Below, piece after piece: positions 1 to 7,150 of a stretch of DNA of 45,041 bases (positions within the stretch are counted from its first letter, which is position 1; every line of letters begins with the position of its first letter). The notes under the pieces are model-generated. The model worked only from the letters and a program-made list of their open reading frames with translations, was not told the origin of the DNA and did not search any database. The translations under genes were made by a program, and so were the position numbers. This stretch comes from an uncultured Clostridia bacterium (GTDB lineage: Bacteria; Bacillota; Clostridia; TANB77; CAG-508), in contig CAPOZU010000017.1 in NCBI GenBank assembly GCA_948676835.1, positions 1-45,041 of the forward strand, in the 5' to 3' direction.

Positions 1-76
1 CAATATCATTTCTGGTACTCTCTTTCAATATTTTATTTTCATTTTACTTGTGACATATCTATTTTAAACCTATATT
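1..76. repeat. Left copy of a 76-bp terminal inverted repeat
   Basis: Bases 1-76 are the exact reverse complement of bases 44965-45040. Identity stops abruptly at base 77 (A here against T expected). No gene lies inside it. It may mark the edge of a longer repeat, a de Bruijn graph overlap, or a true inverted repeat flanking the segment. Confidence 0.95.
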
Positions 77-110
77 AGTGGGATATATAAACAATTTATA
101 GTAAAATAAA

Positions 111-150
111 AAGACTAGGCACTGCTTTTGCAGGTGCCTAGTCTTTTTTT
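111..150. terminator. Intrinsic terminator, bidirectional
   Basis: Perfect 12-bp stem AAGACTAGGCAC / GTGCCTAGTCTT (111-122 and 134-145) with a T run on the + strand (144-150) and a T-rich tail on the minus strand. It lies directly after the stop codon of the leftward gene at 150-368 and probably ends it. Confidence 0.85.
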
Positions 151-368
151 CAATCGCGAACTTTATGAATATGCCCGCATTTAGAACATTGCCAGAACTT
201 TGGACGGTCATCGAAAATGGCGGCGAATAGCAGCCACAGACCGCTGGTTACCAGAGCAAGCATTATGGTCATGAATTTATCCTCATCGGACAGTGGTTCT
301 TTTCCTTTATAAATCTGCTCTGTGTATTCACCGCAATTCTTACACTTCCGGATACACGTTCTTGCCAT
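150..368 (-). CDS. Small zinc-ribbon membrane protein, G+C-rich
   Basis: A 72-residue protein of unknown function. It has two CxxC knuckles, CKNC near residue 9 and CSKC near residue 60, which together could bind one zinc ion. Between them lies one hydrophobic segment of about 20 residues (roughly 33-52) that reads as a membrane span, so both knuckles flank the membrane. The start is fixed by an AGGAGG-like SD at 371-380 on the minus strand. Its base composition is unlike the surroundings: 29 of 60 bases are G or C in line 181-240, against 18 of 60 in ruvA (2041-2100). This points to recent transfer. It has its own strong terminator and stands alone. The family name is not known to me. Confidence 0.7.
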   Translation of the reverse strand: MARTCIRKCKNCGEYTEQIYKGKEPLSDEDKFMTIMLALVTSGLWLLFAAIFDDRPKFWQCSKCGHIHKVRD

Positions 369-474
369 AAGATGTCCTCCTAATATAAGTTTTGTTTAAA
401 GGGTAGAAATATTATATCATACTTTACATAAAATTGCAAAAAGAAAAATAGTAGTTAATAATATTCAATAACTA

Positions 475-1760
475 CTATCTTTCTTGTATAGATTTTGTGT
501 ATGTATTATCCACTAAAGAATACATACTTTTTAAAATATCACCATTAATATCTGATTTATTTTTTATAGGTGGGATAGATAGATGTAGTAAACTGTCTGA
601 ATCTCCAGGATAACTTAATACTTTTCCATCAGGATAATGAGATAATAGTCGTTTTACTGTATATAAAAGTCTTTCTGTTTTAATTTCACTAATGGTATCT
701 TGTTTATTGTAATTCATGCCTAAAAATTGTAAATCTCTTTGATAAGCTTCTGGACGTTTTTGTATTTTTTCTTTAGTCCATTCCTTATCAAATTGAGCTT
801 TTGCCTGGATACTTCTTTTTGTATGATATTCATAATCTAGAACAAGCATACTGGGAACTTCGATTTCTGAGATACCTTCTTTACTTAAGAAATTCATAAA
901 AATACTAAGTGATAATAATTTAAGAGGTTCGACTTTTTCTAAATAATTTTCTCTTTTTAAACTTCCTTTATTTAAACTTGCTCTAGCATCTTTTATATGT
1001 GTGATTAAATTATCATCAGTAATATTATCAAATCTTTTATTCTGAATAGAGCCAATATGACATATTTTTTACCATCTTTTTCATAAATTCCATATCTGAT
1101 GACAGGTAAAGTGTAATGAGCTCTATTAAAAAGTTGCTTATTATCATATTCTGATTTATTATAAATAGTAATTTCAAATTCTCTTGAAGTTTCATCCCAA
1201 GTTCTAGCAACTTTATTTTGTACACATATTGGATGGTTTCCAAGTCTATTTAAATTACCAATATAGGTTTCTTGATTATATTTATCAAATGTAGTATCTT
1301 TTATCATTGCAACTTGTTTTCTTAAAAATTGTTCAGGATCAGAGAAATCTTCTGGCACTGCCCTTAGCCAAATCTGTTCAAAACAATTAGTTTGTTCATA
1401 GCAAGGAAATCCAGATGCACCAGTTCTTTGAAAATACAATTCAATATCTTTTTCGTAAAATTGTCTTAGTAATTCAAAGAAATCCTGATAATTATGTATT
1501 ATTATTACAGGTCTTTCATTACTAAAATCTTTTGAATTTATATGTTCCAATATTTGTGAAGCTTCTTTATAATAAAAATTGTATTTCTTGCAATATCTTT
1601 TTAAAATATATTCTACAAAATTTATTGCTTCAGGTTCTCTAAAATCAAAATTAAAATTTGGCAAAGTTTCATCAAATATTAATTTATACATTGTATTAGT
1701 TATAAATTTTTCAGTTACATTTTTTGTAGTGGGTTTTAATGTTTCAGCAATTGTTCCCAT
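475..1760 (-). pseudogene. Frameshifted gene of unknown function (about 428 codons)
   Basis: Two open frames on the minus strand (1760 down to about 1059, then about 1059 down to 475) form one continuous protein if one base is restored near 1059. Before the break the protein reads ...DGKKYV; after it, in the next frame, it reads IGSIQNKRFDNITDDN and runs without a stop into the downstream part, passing over the internal ATG at 897. The join therefore looks like a single-base deletion, either a real inactivation or an assembly error. The first half is 251 residues and begins MGTIAETLK, with an AGGAG SD at 1766-1770. No signal peptide, membrane span or catalytic motif that I recognise is present. 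Composition is AT-rich like the host, so it looks native. I cannot name the family. Confidence 0.7.
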
Positions 1761-1782
1761 AAATACTCCTTTTAATAAACGT

Positions 1783-1804
1783 TTGGGGCTATTTCTAGCC
1801 CCAA
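1783..1804 (-). promoter_or_regulatory. Stable GAAA-tetraloop hairpin in the 5' leader
   Basis: In the minus-strand RNA a perfect 9-bp stem TTGGGGCTA / TAGCCCCAA closes a GAAA loop. It lies about 12 bases upstream of the SD of the frameshifted gene (475-1760) and has no U run, so it is not a terminator. It could stabilise the mRNA or control translation. Confidence 0.55.
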
Positions 1805-1812
1805 GTCTCCAT
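1795..1812 (-). CDS. Possible five-residue leader peptide (METWG)
   Basis: On the minus strand an AGGAGA SD (1816-1821) is followed three bases later by ATG GAG ACT TGG GGC TAG. The stop codon falls inside the GAAA hairpin (1783-1804). A ribosome reading this frame would disturb the hairpin ahead of the main gene. Short and possibly accidental; I infer regulation only from the arrangement. Confidence 0.25.
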   Translation of the reverse strand: METWG

Positions 1813-1872
1813 ACTTCTCCTATAAATTATTAAGTGAAAATAAGACAACAGTTACAAAAATATATCATATCA

Positions 1873-1901
1873 ATTATATATTATGTAAACACAAAAATCA
1901 A
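1873..1901 (-). promoter_or_regulatory. Sigma-A promoter for the leftward frameshifted gene
   Basis: Minus strand TTGATT (1901-1896), 17-base spacer, TATAAT (1878-1873). The perfect -10 and spacing fit a housekeeping promoter reading into the leader at 1761-1860. Confidence 0.6.
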
Positions 1902-1933
1902 GATAAAATTCTTAATTTATTTTTTCAAAACTC

Positions 1934-1961
1934 TTGCAAAATAATAATTTTGTGATAGAAT
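1934..1961 (+). promoter_or_regulatory. Promoter of ruvA
   Basis: TTGCAA (1934-1939), 16-base spacer, TAGAAT (1956-1961), 65 bases upstream of the ruvA start. A LexA-like site begins five bases after the -10. Confidence 0.5.
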
Positions 1962-1965
1962 ATAG

Positions 1966-1979
1966 CAAAAAGATGTTCG
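1966..1979 (+). promoter_or_regulatory. Candidate LexA (SOS) box at ruvA
   Basis: The 14-mer CAAAAAGATGTTCG matches the Bacillus-type palindrome CGAACATATGTTCG at 11 of 14 positions, including the whole right half ATGTTCG. It lies just after the -10, about where transcription would begin, a usual repressor position. ruvA is a common SOS gene, which supports it. The left half is poor. Confidence 0.4.
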
Positions 1980-2025
1980 CTAAGAACTAAGCTATAATAA
2001 ATAGATATGAATAGGAGATAATATA

Positions 2026-2628
2026 ATGTTTGCATATATAAAAGGAACTTTGGAAGAAAAATCTACAAATTATGTAGTTATAGATGTTGGTGGAATTGGA
2101 TATAAAATATTTATGTCTAATATTTCAATAAATGAAATAGGAGAACTTGGAAAAATAGTAAAAGTACATACTTATTATTATGTAAGAGAAGATAATATTA
2201 GCTTATATGGATTTTTACATCATGATGAATTAAAAATGTTTGAACTATTACTTTCTGTTAGTGGAATAGGAGCAAAGTCAGCAATAGCAATGCTTTCTAA
2301 TATAACTCCAGCAGGTTTTGCATGTGCGATTATTTCAAATAATGTAGCTCTTTTAAAGAAAATTCCTGGGATTGGTCCCAAAACAGCTCAAAGAATTATA
2401 TTAGAATTACAAGACAAATTAAAATCAGAAGAAGAACTTACTAAAAATGATGAACAAACAGAAATTAGTTTTGTACAAAATAGTGAAAATGTTAATGAAG
2501 CTGTACAAGCACTTCAAATATTAGGATATAATAAAAAAGAAATTGATAAAGCTTTTGAAAAAATTGCAAACACAGATGTATCTGTTGAAGAACTTATTAA
2601 AAAAGGACTATCAATTTTATCAAGGTAG
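2026..2628 (+). CDS. ruvA: Holliday junction branch migration protein RuvA
   Basis: RuvA binds four-way DNA junctions as a tetramer and loads the RuvB motor for branch migration during recombinational repair. The 200-residue length and three-domain plan are normal: N-terminal OB fold (MFAYIKGTLEE, then GGIGYKIF), central helix-hairpin-helix motifs (LSVSGIGAKSAIAML and KKIPGIGPKTAQRIILEL), a variable acidic linker, and a C-terminal three-helix domain that contacts RuvB (EAVQALQILGYNKKEIDKA). The ATG follows an AGGAG SD at 2013-2017. Unusually the next gene, 12 bases on, is rarA and not ruvB, so ruvB must lie elsewhere. A promoter and a LexA-like box precede it, so damage induction is likely. 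Confidence 0.97.
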   Translation: MFAYIKGTLEEKSTNYVVIDVGGIGYKIFMSNISINEIGELGKIVKVHTYYYVREDNISLYGFLHHDELKMFELLLSVSGIGAKSAIAMLSNITPAGFACAIISNNVALLKKIPGIGPKTAQRIILELQDKLKSEEELTKNDEQTEISFVQNSENVNEAVQALQILGYNKKEIDKAFEKIANTDVSVEELIKKGLSILSR

Positions 2629-2640
2629 AAAGGAATAATT

Positions 2641-3882
2641 ATGGATTTAAATCAACCATTAGCATATAGAGTAAGACCTAAGTCTTTAGAAGAATTTGTA
2701 GGTCAAGAGCATGTAGTAGGAAAAGATAAATTATTATATAGAACAATAAAAGCAGATAGATTATCTAGTTTAATTTTATGGGGACCTCCAGGATGTGGAA
2801 AAACTTCACTTGCTAAAGTTATAAGTGAAACAACAAAATATAAATTTACAAAATTAAATGCAGTAACTTCTGGTGTTGGAGATATAAAAAAAGCAATAGA
2901 AGAGGCAGATAATCCATTATTAAATCCAAGTGGAAAATGTATATTGTTTATAGATGAGATTCACAGATTCAACAAACTTCAACAGGATGCATTACTTCCT
3001 TTTGTAGAAGATGGTACAGTAATTTTAATAGGAGCTACTACAGAAAATCCATATTTTGAAGTAAATAAAGCTTTAATTTCAAGATCAATGGTTATTAAAT
3101 TAGAACCTCTAAAAACAGAAGATATTTATAGAGTTTTAAAAAATGCACTTACAAATAAAGATGGTTTAGCAAGCTATAATATAAAAATTTCAGATGAAAC
3201 TTTGCAAACAATTGCAGAAGTTTCAGGAGGAGATGTTAGAACAGCATTAAATGGTTTAGAAGTAGCTGTATTAACAACAAAAATGAATGCAGAAGGCGTT
3301 ATAGAAATTACAAATGAAATAGCTAGTCAAAGTTTAAATAAAAGAAAAGCAATGTTTGATAAAACTGGAGACAGTCATTACGATAATATAAGTGCTTTTA
3401 TAAAATCTATGAGAGGTAGTGATCCAGATGCAGCAGTATTTTATTTAGCTAGAGCTTTAAATGGAGGAGAAGATCCAGTATTTTTAGCAAGAAGAATTGT
3501 AATTGCAGCTAGCGAAGATGTTGGTATGGCGAATCCACAAGCTTTAATTTTAGCTACATCTGCAATGCAAGCAGTAACAATGGTCGGAATGCCAGAAGCA
3601 AAAATTATTTTATCAGAGGCAGCTGTATATATTGCAACTTCTAAAAAATCAAATGCTTCTTATAATGCAATAAATGCAGCTATGGATGATGTTGCCAATA
3701 AAGATACAGGTACAATTCCAATGCATATTAGAAATGCGCCAGCCGAGGGAATGTCAGATTTTGGATATGGTGAAGGTTATAAATATCCACACAATTATCC
3801 AGGGCACTGGGTAGAACAACAATATCTTCCAGATAAAATGCTTGGAACTAAGTATTACATAAAAGATGAAAATATTGAATAA
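2641..3882 (+). CDS. rarA: Replication-associated recombination protein A (AAA+ ATPase)
   Basis: RarA (MgsA, YcaJ; Mgs1/WRNIP1 family) is a clamp-loader-like AAA+ ATPase acting at stalled replication forks and single-strand gaps. The 413 residues show the family start PLAYRVRPKSLEEFVGQ, Walker A WGPPGCGKTS (about residues 48-57), Walker B ILFIDEIHRF (about 101-110), sensor 1 GATTENP, and the C-terminal tetramerisation part ending YKYPHNYPGHWVEQQYLP. RuvB resembles it, but RuvB is about 340 residues with a winged-helix C-terminus and lacks this tail. It sits 12 bases after ruvA with an AAAGGA SD, so the two are probably co-transcribed as a DNA-repair unit. The terminator at 3898-3930 ends the pair. 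Confidence 0.95.
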   Translation: MDLNQPLAYRVRPKSLEEFVGQEHVVGKDKLLYRTIKADRLSSLILWGPPGCGKTSLAKVISETTKYKFTKLNAVTSGVGDIKKAIEEADNPLLNPSGKCILFIDEIHRFNKLQQDALLPFVEDGTVILIGATTENPYFEVNKALISRSMVIKLEPLKTEDIYRVLKNALTNKDGLASYNIKISDETLQTIAEVSGGDVRTALNGLEVAVLTTKMNAEGVIEITNEIASQSLNKRKAMFDKTGDSHYDNISAFIKSMRGSDPDAAVFYLARALNGGEDPVFLARRIVIAASEDVGMANPQALILATSAMQAVTMVGMPEAKIILSEAAVYIATSKKSNASYNAINAAMDDVANKDTGTIPMHIRNAPAEGMSDFGYGEGYKYPHNYPGHWVEQQYLPDKMLGTKYYIKDENIE

Positions 3883-3897
3883 TTAAATAAATTTAGC

Positions 3898-3930
3898 AAA
3901 AAATACTCTTATGAAAAAGAGTATTTTTTT
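3898..3930 (+). terminator. Intrinsic terminator overlapping the next gene's start codon
   Basis: Stem AAATACTCTT / AAGAGTATTT (3901-3910, 3917-3926) with loop ATGAAA and a T run to 3930. The first three loop bases (3911-3913) are the start codon of the following transporter gene. It ends ruvA-rarA transcription, or acts as an attenuator for the transporter genes. Confidence 0.75.
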
Positions 3931-4267
3931 ATGTATAATTGCAGGATTTTTAGCTGGAATAGTTAGTGGACTTTTTGGTGCAGGTGGTGGAATGATATTA
4001 GTTCCATTTATGACTCTTATTTTAAAAGAGGAAGAAGTTCCCTCAAGAGCAACAACAATAATGTGTATATTTTTTATGGTATTAACTAGTAGTTTCTTTT
4101 ATTTTAAACAAGATTCTATTGAATGGAGTACATCAATAAAATGTGCTATTGGTGGAATTATAGGTGGTGTAATTGGTTCAAAATTACTAATAAAATTAAA
4201 TAAAAATATATTAAAAATCTTTTTTATTATATTTTTAATATATGCAGCTATAAAGATGATTATTTAG
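3911..4267 (+). CDS. TSUP (TauE/SafE) permease, N-terminal half protein
   Basis: A 118-residue membrane protein with about four spans. It carries the TSUP signature near the N-terminus (AGIVSGLFGAGGGMILVPFM), and a second glycine-rich helix (GGIIGGVIGSKLL). TSUP proteins export or import small anions such as sulfite, sulfoacetate or thiosulfate, and usually have two such repeats in one chain of about 250 residues. Here each repeat is its own gene; the second follows after 7 bases in another frame with its own SD, so the two probably assemble as a heterodimer. The start codon lies in the loop of the preceding terminator and there is no SD. No later ATG, GTG or TTG would keep the first span. 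Substrate unknown. Confidence 0.85.
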   Translation: MKKSIFLCIIAGFLAGIVSGLFGAGGGMILVPFMTLILKEEEVPSRATTIMCIFFMVLTSSFFYFKQDSIEWSTSIKCAIGGIIGGVIGSKLLIKLNKNILKIFFIIFLIYAAIKMII

Positions 4268-4274
4268 GAGAATT

Positions 4275-4658
4275 ATGGGAGAAATTATTATTGGAATTGT
4301 ATCTGGAATGGTGGCGGCTCTTGGAATGGGTGGAGGAACTATTTTAATTTTATTACTTGGAATATTTACAAATTTAAATCAACATATAATCCAAGGAAGC
4401 AATTTGATTTTTTTTATTCCGACATCAATTGTCGCAATTATTATGAATATAAAAAATAAGACAATAAATTATAAAAATGCATTTATTATAATTATAGCAG
4501 GAGTTATAGGAGCAATTGCTGGATGCAAAATATCTTTTAATATTGAAAGCTCAAATTTAAAAAAATATTTTGGTATTTTTTTACTTGGAATAGCAATTTT
4601 TGAGATATATGACTTTTTTAGTCAGTATATAAAAAGTAAAAAAGAAAATAATACTTAA
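4275..4658 (+). CDS. TSUP (TauE/SafE) permease, C-terminal half protein
   Basis: A 127-residue membrane protein with about four spans, beginning MGEIIIGIVSGMVAALGMGGG, the second copy of the TSUP signature. It pairs with the half-protein at 3911-4267. The SD TAGGAG overlaps the upstream stop codon, giving tight translational coupling. The stop and start are in different frames, so this is a genuine gene split and not a read-through of one stop. The C-terminus is short, lysine-rich and cytoplasmic. Transported anion not predictable from sequence. Confidence 0.85.
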   Translation: MGEIIIGIVSGMVAALGMGGGTILILLLGIFTNLNQHIIQGSNLIFFIPTSIVAIIMNIKNKTINYKNAFIIIIAGVIGAIAGCKISFNIESSNLKKYFGIFLLGIAIFEIYDFFSQYIKSKKENNT

Positions 4659-4683
4659 TATAAATTAAAAGGGGGGTAAGCTT

Positions 4684-4827
4684 ATGAATTTTGCAAAAGG
4701 TGTTATGATAGGAAGCTTAATTACAGCAGGAACTTTGATGATGTATTCAGAAAATCTAGATCAAAACAAGAAAAAAGTTATGAAAAAAGGAAGACAACTT
4801 GTTAAAAGAATGAAAAATGTAATGTAA
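4684..4827 (+). CDS. 47-residue membrane-anchored basic protein
   Basis: A short gene with a strong SD (AGGGGGG, 4671-4677) seven bases before its ATG. The product begins MNFAKGVMIGSLITAGTLMM, one hydrophobic helix rich in small residues, and continues as a very basic helix (NKKKVMKKGRQLVKRMKNVM). This is the look of small YtxH-like or DUF3918-like proteins of Firmicutes, but I would not assign a family firmly. It lies 25 bases after the second TSUP half and before the terminator at 4828, so it is the last gene of that transcript. Its role may be as a small accessory subunit of the transporter or a general envelope protein; this is inference. Confidence 0.7.
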   Translation: MNFAKGVMIGSLITAGTLMMYSENLDQNKKKVMKKGRQLVKRMKNVM

Positions 4828-4891
4828 AAAATAAGGCACTAAAAGTTGTACTGATATAGAAAGATAGTCAGTACAATTAGTGCCTTATTTT
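4828..4891. terminator. Long bidirectional terminator
   Basis: Outer stem AAAATAAGGCACTA / TAGTGCCTTATTTT and inner stem TTGTACTGA / TCAGTACAA around a short loop. It separates the rightward TSUP transcript from the leftward gene at 4974-5381. The A and T tracts allow it to work both ways. Confidence 0.8.
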
Positions 4892-4973
4892 ATAGAAAAC
4901 TAATTTAGATTTCCTATAAATTATATTGATTATAAAGCTGTATTACAAATTTTTCAACTAAATTTCGTAATTA

Positions 4974-5381
4974 TTATTCTTCTTTATCGAATAATACTTT
5001 TGGGCATGGCATTTCTTCTTTTTCACAGCAAAGGTCAACACCTTTTAAGCATTTTCCTTCATGTTCGCAAACTTTGCAGATTTTTACATGTTTTACTCTG
5101 TTTACCCAAATTTCAATTGCATATGATTTATGAGGGCAAAGAGGACCGAAAACAAATTCTCCTTCTTTATCAGTAAAAGTATGAGAAACTGGTTTTCTTT
5201 CATCTTTACATACTTCGATTAATTTAACAACAGCGTCAGATACTGGTTCGCCACAAGAATCTTTTACAATTCCGTATACAACATTTCTAATATCTTCAGG
5301 AAGTCTTAATTCTAAATCGAATTGTTTTCCTTTTTCTATTTTACCATCAACATCAACAATAACTTTTTTATCAAATTCCAT
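4974..5381 (-). CDS. Cytoplasmic carboxypeptidase-regulatory-like domain protein, Cys-rich tail
   Basis: A 135-residue protein without signal peptide or membrane span. Residues about 30-95 form a beta-sandwich of the CarboxypepD_reg-like (transthyretin-like) type, with the typical phrases VYGIVKDSCGEPVSDAVVKL and FTDKEGEFVFGPL. The C-terminal 40 residues are cysteine-rich (CKVCEHEGKC, then DLCCEKEEMPCP), which suggests metal binding. Similar small proteins occur in Clostridia, but their role is not established as far as I know. The SD AGGAG lies at 5391-5395 on the minus strand. It stands alone, convergent with the TSUP transcript. Confidence 0.7.
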   Translation of the reverse strand: MEFDKKVIVDVDGKIEKGKQFDLELRLPEDIRNVVYGIVKDSCGEPVSDAVVKLIEVCKDERKPVSHTFTDKEGEFVFGPLCPHKSYAIEIWVNRVKHVKICKVCEHEGKCLKGVDLCCEKEEMPCPKVLFDKEE

Positions 5382-5483
5382 AATAAATAAACTCCTTTCA
5401 AATTGTCTATATTAAAGTTTATGAATTTGTTATTAATTTTGTTAACATATTATCAATATAAATGCGTATTTATTTAAACAAGT

Positions 5484-5582
5484 TTAATAAAAGGAATATG
5501 ATATATATTAATTTTGTAACGCCGCGTAAGCGACCAAACGAACAAAGTGAGTGCGATTAATATATCATATTTCTTTTATTAA
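5484..5582. repeat. Inverted repeat with a G+C-richer core
   Basis: Arms of 26-28 bases (5484-5511 and 5557-5582), pairing except for one mismatch and a two-base bulge, enclose a 45-base core of very different composition, with words such as AACGCCGCGTAAGCG and AACAAAGTGAGTGCG. The 12-mer TGAGTGCGATTA (5548-5559) recurs inverted at 13235-13246. There is no T run after the right arm, so it is not a simple terminator. It may be a small mobile or repeat element, or a structured RNA. Confidence 0.6.
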
Positions 5583-5619
5583 GTTATTTAATATAAGGGA
5601 GAATTAGATATTACTAATA

Positions 5620-5648
5620 TTTACAAATTTAACAATTTGCAGTAAAAT
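5620..5648 (+). promoter_or_regulatory. Promoter of murL-murD2
   Basis: TTTACA (5620-5625), 17-base spacer, TAAAAT (5643-5648), 84 bases before the chosen murL start. Confidence 0.55.
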
Positions 5649-5732
5649 GTATAAGAAATTAAATAAATTTGCATATAATATATTGGTAAATTGTTTTTTT
5701 ATTTATCAGAAAATATGAAGGGAAAATTGATA

Positions 5733-7100
5733 ATGGATTTTTGTGAATTAAGAGAGAAATACCCTAAGTTTATATATAATGATTACAAAATAGAAGAATT
5801 GCAAGACAAAATTGTTATAGAATATGATTTTGAAATAGAAGGATTAACAAAGTTTAATCCTAGAATTGAAATCTTAAAAAAAGATTTTAATTTTAAAAGT
5901 ATAAATTCAAATGTTGTAAAAAATATAGTTTTTAGTTTAGGAATGGTTGAGGCGATAAGCTATTTTAAGCCAACATGTTCTCCACAATTTTTTATAAAAT
6001 GTGGAAAACTAGATGAGTTTCAAGAAAAATGGTTCAAAAAATTATTTTATTTAGGATTAGGGGAATTTAGATTCATAAATAATATAAAAATTGAACAAAA
6101 TGAATTAGTAGACTTTATATCAATAGGAGAAAGTATTGAAGTAGAACAATTACAGGATGATTTATCAGGATGTGTTATACCAGTTGGCGGGGGAAAAGAT
6201 TCTAATGTAACTTTAGATTTATTAAAAGATTATAAAGATGATTCTCTTGCTTTTATGATTGGTGGAAAAAAAGTATCTATAGACTGTGCAAAAGCTTTTG
6301 GATATTCGGATAATCAAATTATTGAGGTAAAAAGAATAATTGATAAAAATTTATTAGACTTAAATAAAAAAGGATTTTTAAATGGTCATACTCCATTTTC
6401 TGCAATTGTTGCTTTTTTATCATATTTATGTTCATATCTTTTAGGAAAAAAATATATAGCATTGTCAAATGAAGAGAGTGCAAATGAAAGTAATGTTGAT
6501 GGAGAAAATATTAATCATCAATATTCAAAAACAATAGAATTTGAGAATGATTTTAGAGAATATGCACAAAAAAAATTAAAAGCAAATGTTGAATATTTCA
6601 GTATGTTAAGGCCTATAAGAGAAATTCAAATTGCAATGCTTTTTTCAAAAATAGAAAAATGTCATAGTATTTTTAAAAGTTGTAATGTAGGAAGCAAAAT
6701 AGAGCCATGGGTTTGGTGTTGCAGTTGCCCTAAATGCTTATTTGTTTATATAATATTAAGTCCATTTTTATATAAAGAAAAATTAATAAATATTTTTGGA
6801 GAAGATTTATTTGAAAAAGAAAGTTTATTAGAAACTTTTATAGAATTATGTGGATATGGAAAAACAAAACCATTTGAATGTGTTGGAACATATAGTGAAA
6901 TAAGATTTGCGATTACAAAAACAATTGAAAATCTGGAAAATCAAAATTCAAAATTACCTTACTTATTAGAATATTATAAAAATCATTTTGAATTATGTAA
7001 AGAACGTTTGCTTGAATTTTATAATGAAAATAATAATCTACCAGAAGAATTTGCTAAAATTTTGAGATTGGCTATTTTGGATGGTTATTTTCTTTTCTAG
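5733..7100 (+). CDS. murL: MurL-type UDP-MurNAc-L-Ala-L-Glu epimerase
   Basis: MurL, described in Xanthomonas oryzae, uses ATP to epimerise the terminal L-Glu of UDP-MurNAc-L-Ala-L-Glu to D-Glu, so that cells need no free D-Glu. The protein has 455 residues, the family size. It shows the nucleotide-binding loop CVIPVGGGKDSNV (about 147-159), LNGHTPFSA (216-224), SNEESANES followed by NINHQYSKTIEFE (245-271), the RPIREIQIA block (293-301) and a cysteine motif WCCSCPKC (328-335) that may hold a metal. I recognise these from memory of the family, not from a search. ATG 5733 is chosen because AAGGG lies ten bases before it; TTG 5691 and ATG 5715 are alternatives. The MurD-type ligase next door supports the call strongly. 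Confidence 0.85.
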   Translation: MDFCELREKYPKFIYNDYKIEELQDKIVIEYDFEIEGLTKFNPRIEILKKDFNFKSINSNVVKNIVFSLGMVEAISYFKPTCSPQFFIKCGKLDEFQEKWFKKLFYLGLGEFRFINNIKIEQNELVDFISIGESIEVEQLQDDLSGCVIPVGGGKDSNVTLDLLKDYKDDSLAFMIGGKKVSIDCAKAFGYSDNQIIEVKRIIDKNLLDLNKKGFLNGHTPFSAIVAFLSYLCSYLLGKKYIALSNEESANESNVDGENINHQYSKTIEFENDFREYAQKKLKANVEYFSMLRPIREIQIAMLFSKIEKCHSIFKSCNVGSKIEPWVWCCSCPKCLFVYIILSPFLYKEKLINIFGEDLFEKESLLETFIELCGYGKTKPFECVGTYSEIRFAITKTIENLENQNSKLPYLLEYYKNHFELCKERLLEFYNENNNLPEEFAKILRLAILDGYFLF

Positions 7101-7150
7101 CTTTATTAAAATCAAATGTATTAAGAATGATTAATTATAAAGGAGAACAT

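Noticed and set aside
475..897. The 140-residue frame as an independent gene
   Set aside because: The same frame continues upstream without stop to the break near 1059, and joins the upstream protein smoothly; its ATG has no SD.
1972..1986. GTTCGCTAAGAAC as a palindromic operator in its own right
   Set aside because: Its half-sites point outward compared with the known SOS palindrome; the overlapping CAAAAAGATGTTCG fits better, so only that was listed.
2641..3882. Reading the gene after ruvA as ruvB
   Set aside because: Length (413) and the C-terminal YKYPHNYPGHWVEQQYLP block are those of RarA; the RuvB winged-helix end is absent.
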